From Ochrobactrum sp. BTU1 (lineage in GTDB: Bacteria; Pseudomonadota; Alphaproteobacteria; Rhizobiales; Rhizobiaceae), in contig CP076355.1 in assembly GCA_018798825.1 (NCBI GenBank), positions 960,001 through 1,024,000 on the forward strand: DNA of 64,000 bases. The letters are read 5' to 3'. Below, piece by piece: positions 63,571-64,000 of this stretch. Under the pieces are notes generated by a model, which was not told where the DNA came from, did no database searches, and worked only from the letters and a program-made list of their open reading frames with translations. A program made the position numbers and the translations under genes. Each line of letters opens with the position of its first letter. Positions within the stretch are counted from its first letter, which is position 1.

Positions 63571-64000
63571 CATCAGCAAGTAATCTTGCGGCTGTGGCAG
63601 GTCCGGCAAACTGGTTTCACCCAATGCTTCGCGCAGATTGATCTCGATCGTATCAGCAATCGCGCCGATCGGGAGATCATTGGGTAACGTGCCAAAGGGC
63701 TCTTCCAGTTCATCACCCAGCGCATCAAGACCGAAGAAGGTGTAAGCGACCAGCGTAGTCGCGAACGGCGTCCCCCAGCCGAGCATATCGGCAAAACCAA
63801 AAGGAATGAAAAAGCAGAACAAATATGCCGTGCGGTGCAACAACAAGGTGTAGCCGAACGGCACTGGTGTAAAGCGCAGACGCTCGCAAGCCGCCTGCAC
63901 TTCGGCAAAGCCTCTCACCGTTTCATCAAGTGTCTGGAAATCGATCGCATCAATGCGCCCTTCAACGCGCAGTTCTGCAAGTACTTCGCCGATTTTGCGC
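63568..64000 (-). CDS. Bestrophin-like channel protein, N-terminal part cut by window edge
   Basis: The last about 144 residues of a bestrophin/YneE-family membrane protein are present: CERLRFTPVPFGYTLLLHRTAY, the helix LFCFFIPFGFADMLGWGTPF, TLVAYTFFGLDALGDELEEPFG and NDLPIGAIADTIEINLREALGE. The frame stays open to the window end, so the N-terminus lies outside. Bacterial bestrophins are cation or anion channels. Confidence 0.92.
   Translation of the reverse strand, partial: RKIGEVLAELRVEGRIDAIDFQTLDETVRGFAEVQAACERLRFTPVPFGYTLLLHRTAYLFCFFIPFGFADMLGWGTPFATTLVAYTFFGLDALGDELEEPFGTLPNDLPIGAIADTIEINLREALGETSLPDLPQPQDYLLM

Overview
The window reads as a chromosomal segment of an alphaproteobacterium of the Rhizobiales, most likely Brucellaceae (Brucella/Ochrobactrum type). 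This rests on a large PAS sensor kinase resembling PdhS beside an AsmA-like protein, a pot operon and an aceA/ScfR pair; on a tRNA-His with the alphaproteobacterial acceptor signature; on DUF1127 and DUF465 small proteins; and on short palindromic intergenic repeats of the kind common in this group. Assignments come from reading motifs and context; no database search was run. There is no IS, prophage or CRISPR. Most of the window is a chain of transport-plus-catabolism cassettes, each with its own regulator.

Layout. 1-1.2 kb: start of gcvT (cut by the window edge) behind a tandem glycine riboswitch. 2-12 kb: a two-way island with an FAD oxidoreductase, a Rid protein and an MFS pump on the minus strand. 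Its plus strand carries a creatininase-like hydrolase, an NMT1-type ABC importer, a cytosine-deaminase-like amidohydrolase, an FAD-linked oxidase and a RutR-like TetR regulator. A RutR-type palindrome (5119-5132) sits in the shared promoter region, so a pyrimidine or similar N-heterocycle is the likely signal. 12-15.5 kb: proVWX-like betaine importer. 16-25.3 kb: a divergent pair of operons with an RpiR regulator, a D-threonine-aldolase/D-serine-dehydratase-like PLP enzyme, an SDR, a complete sugar-type ABC importer, RidA and an MlrC-like M81 protein. 25.3-33 kb: a hexonate cassette (TRAP transporter, zinc dehydrogenase, UxaA-like dehydratase, FCD/GntR regulator, UxaB-like reductase). 33-40.7 kb: a soluble GAF histidine kinase and NarL-type regulator divergent from an Rbs-type sugar ABC importer and an SMP-30 lactonase.

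41-44.4 kb: a BtuFCD-like importer under a cobalamin riboswitch. 44.7-47.7 kb: tctCBA. 47.7-49.6 kb: small genes, a decayed mgtC and tRNA-His. 49.9-55.5 kb: pdhS-like kinase and AsmA-like protein. 55.6-59.8 kb: potFGHI. 60-63.5 kb: ScfR/RamB-like regulator divergent from aceA, followed by two small ORFs and a local tandem duplication. 63.6-64 kb: the C-terminal part of a bestrophin-like channel, cut by the window edge.

The most notable items are the RutR-operator island, the D-amino-acid-type island with its own RidA, two possible sRNA loci (about 12.1 and 53.2 kb), a 123-bp element with terminal inverted repeats (59.9 kb), a palindromic repeat family whose arms overlap gene stop codons, a tandem duplication after aceA, and the decayed mgtC.
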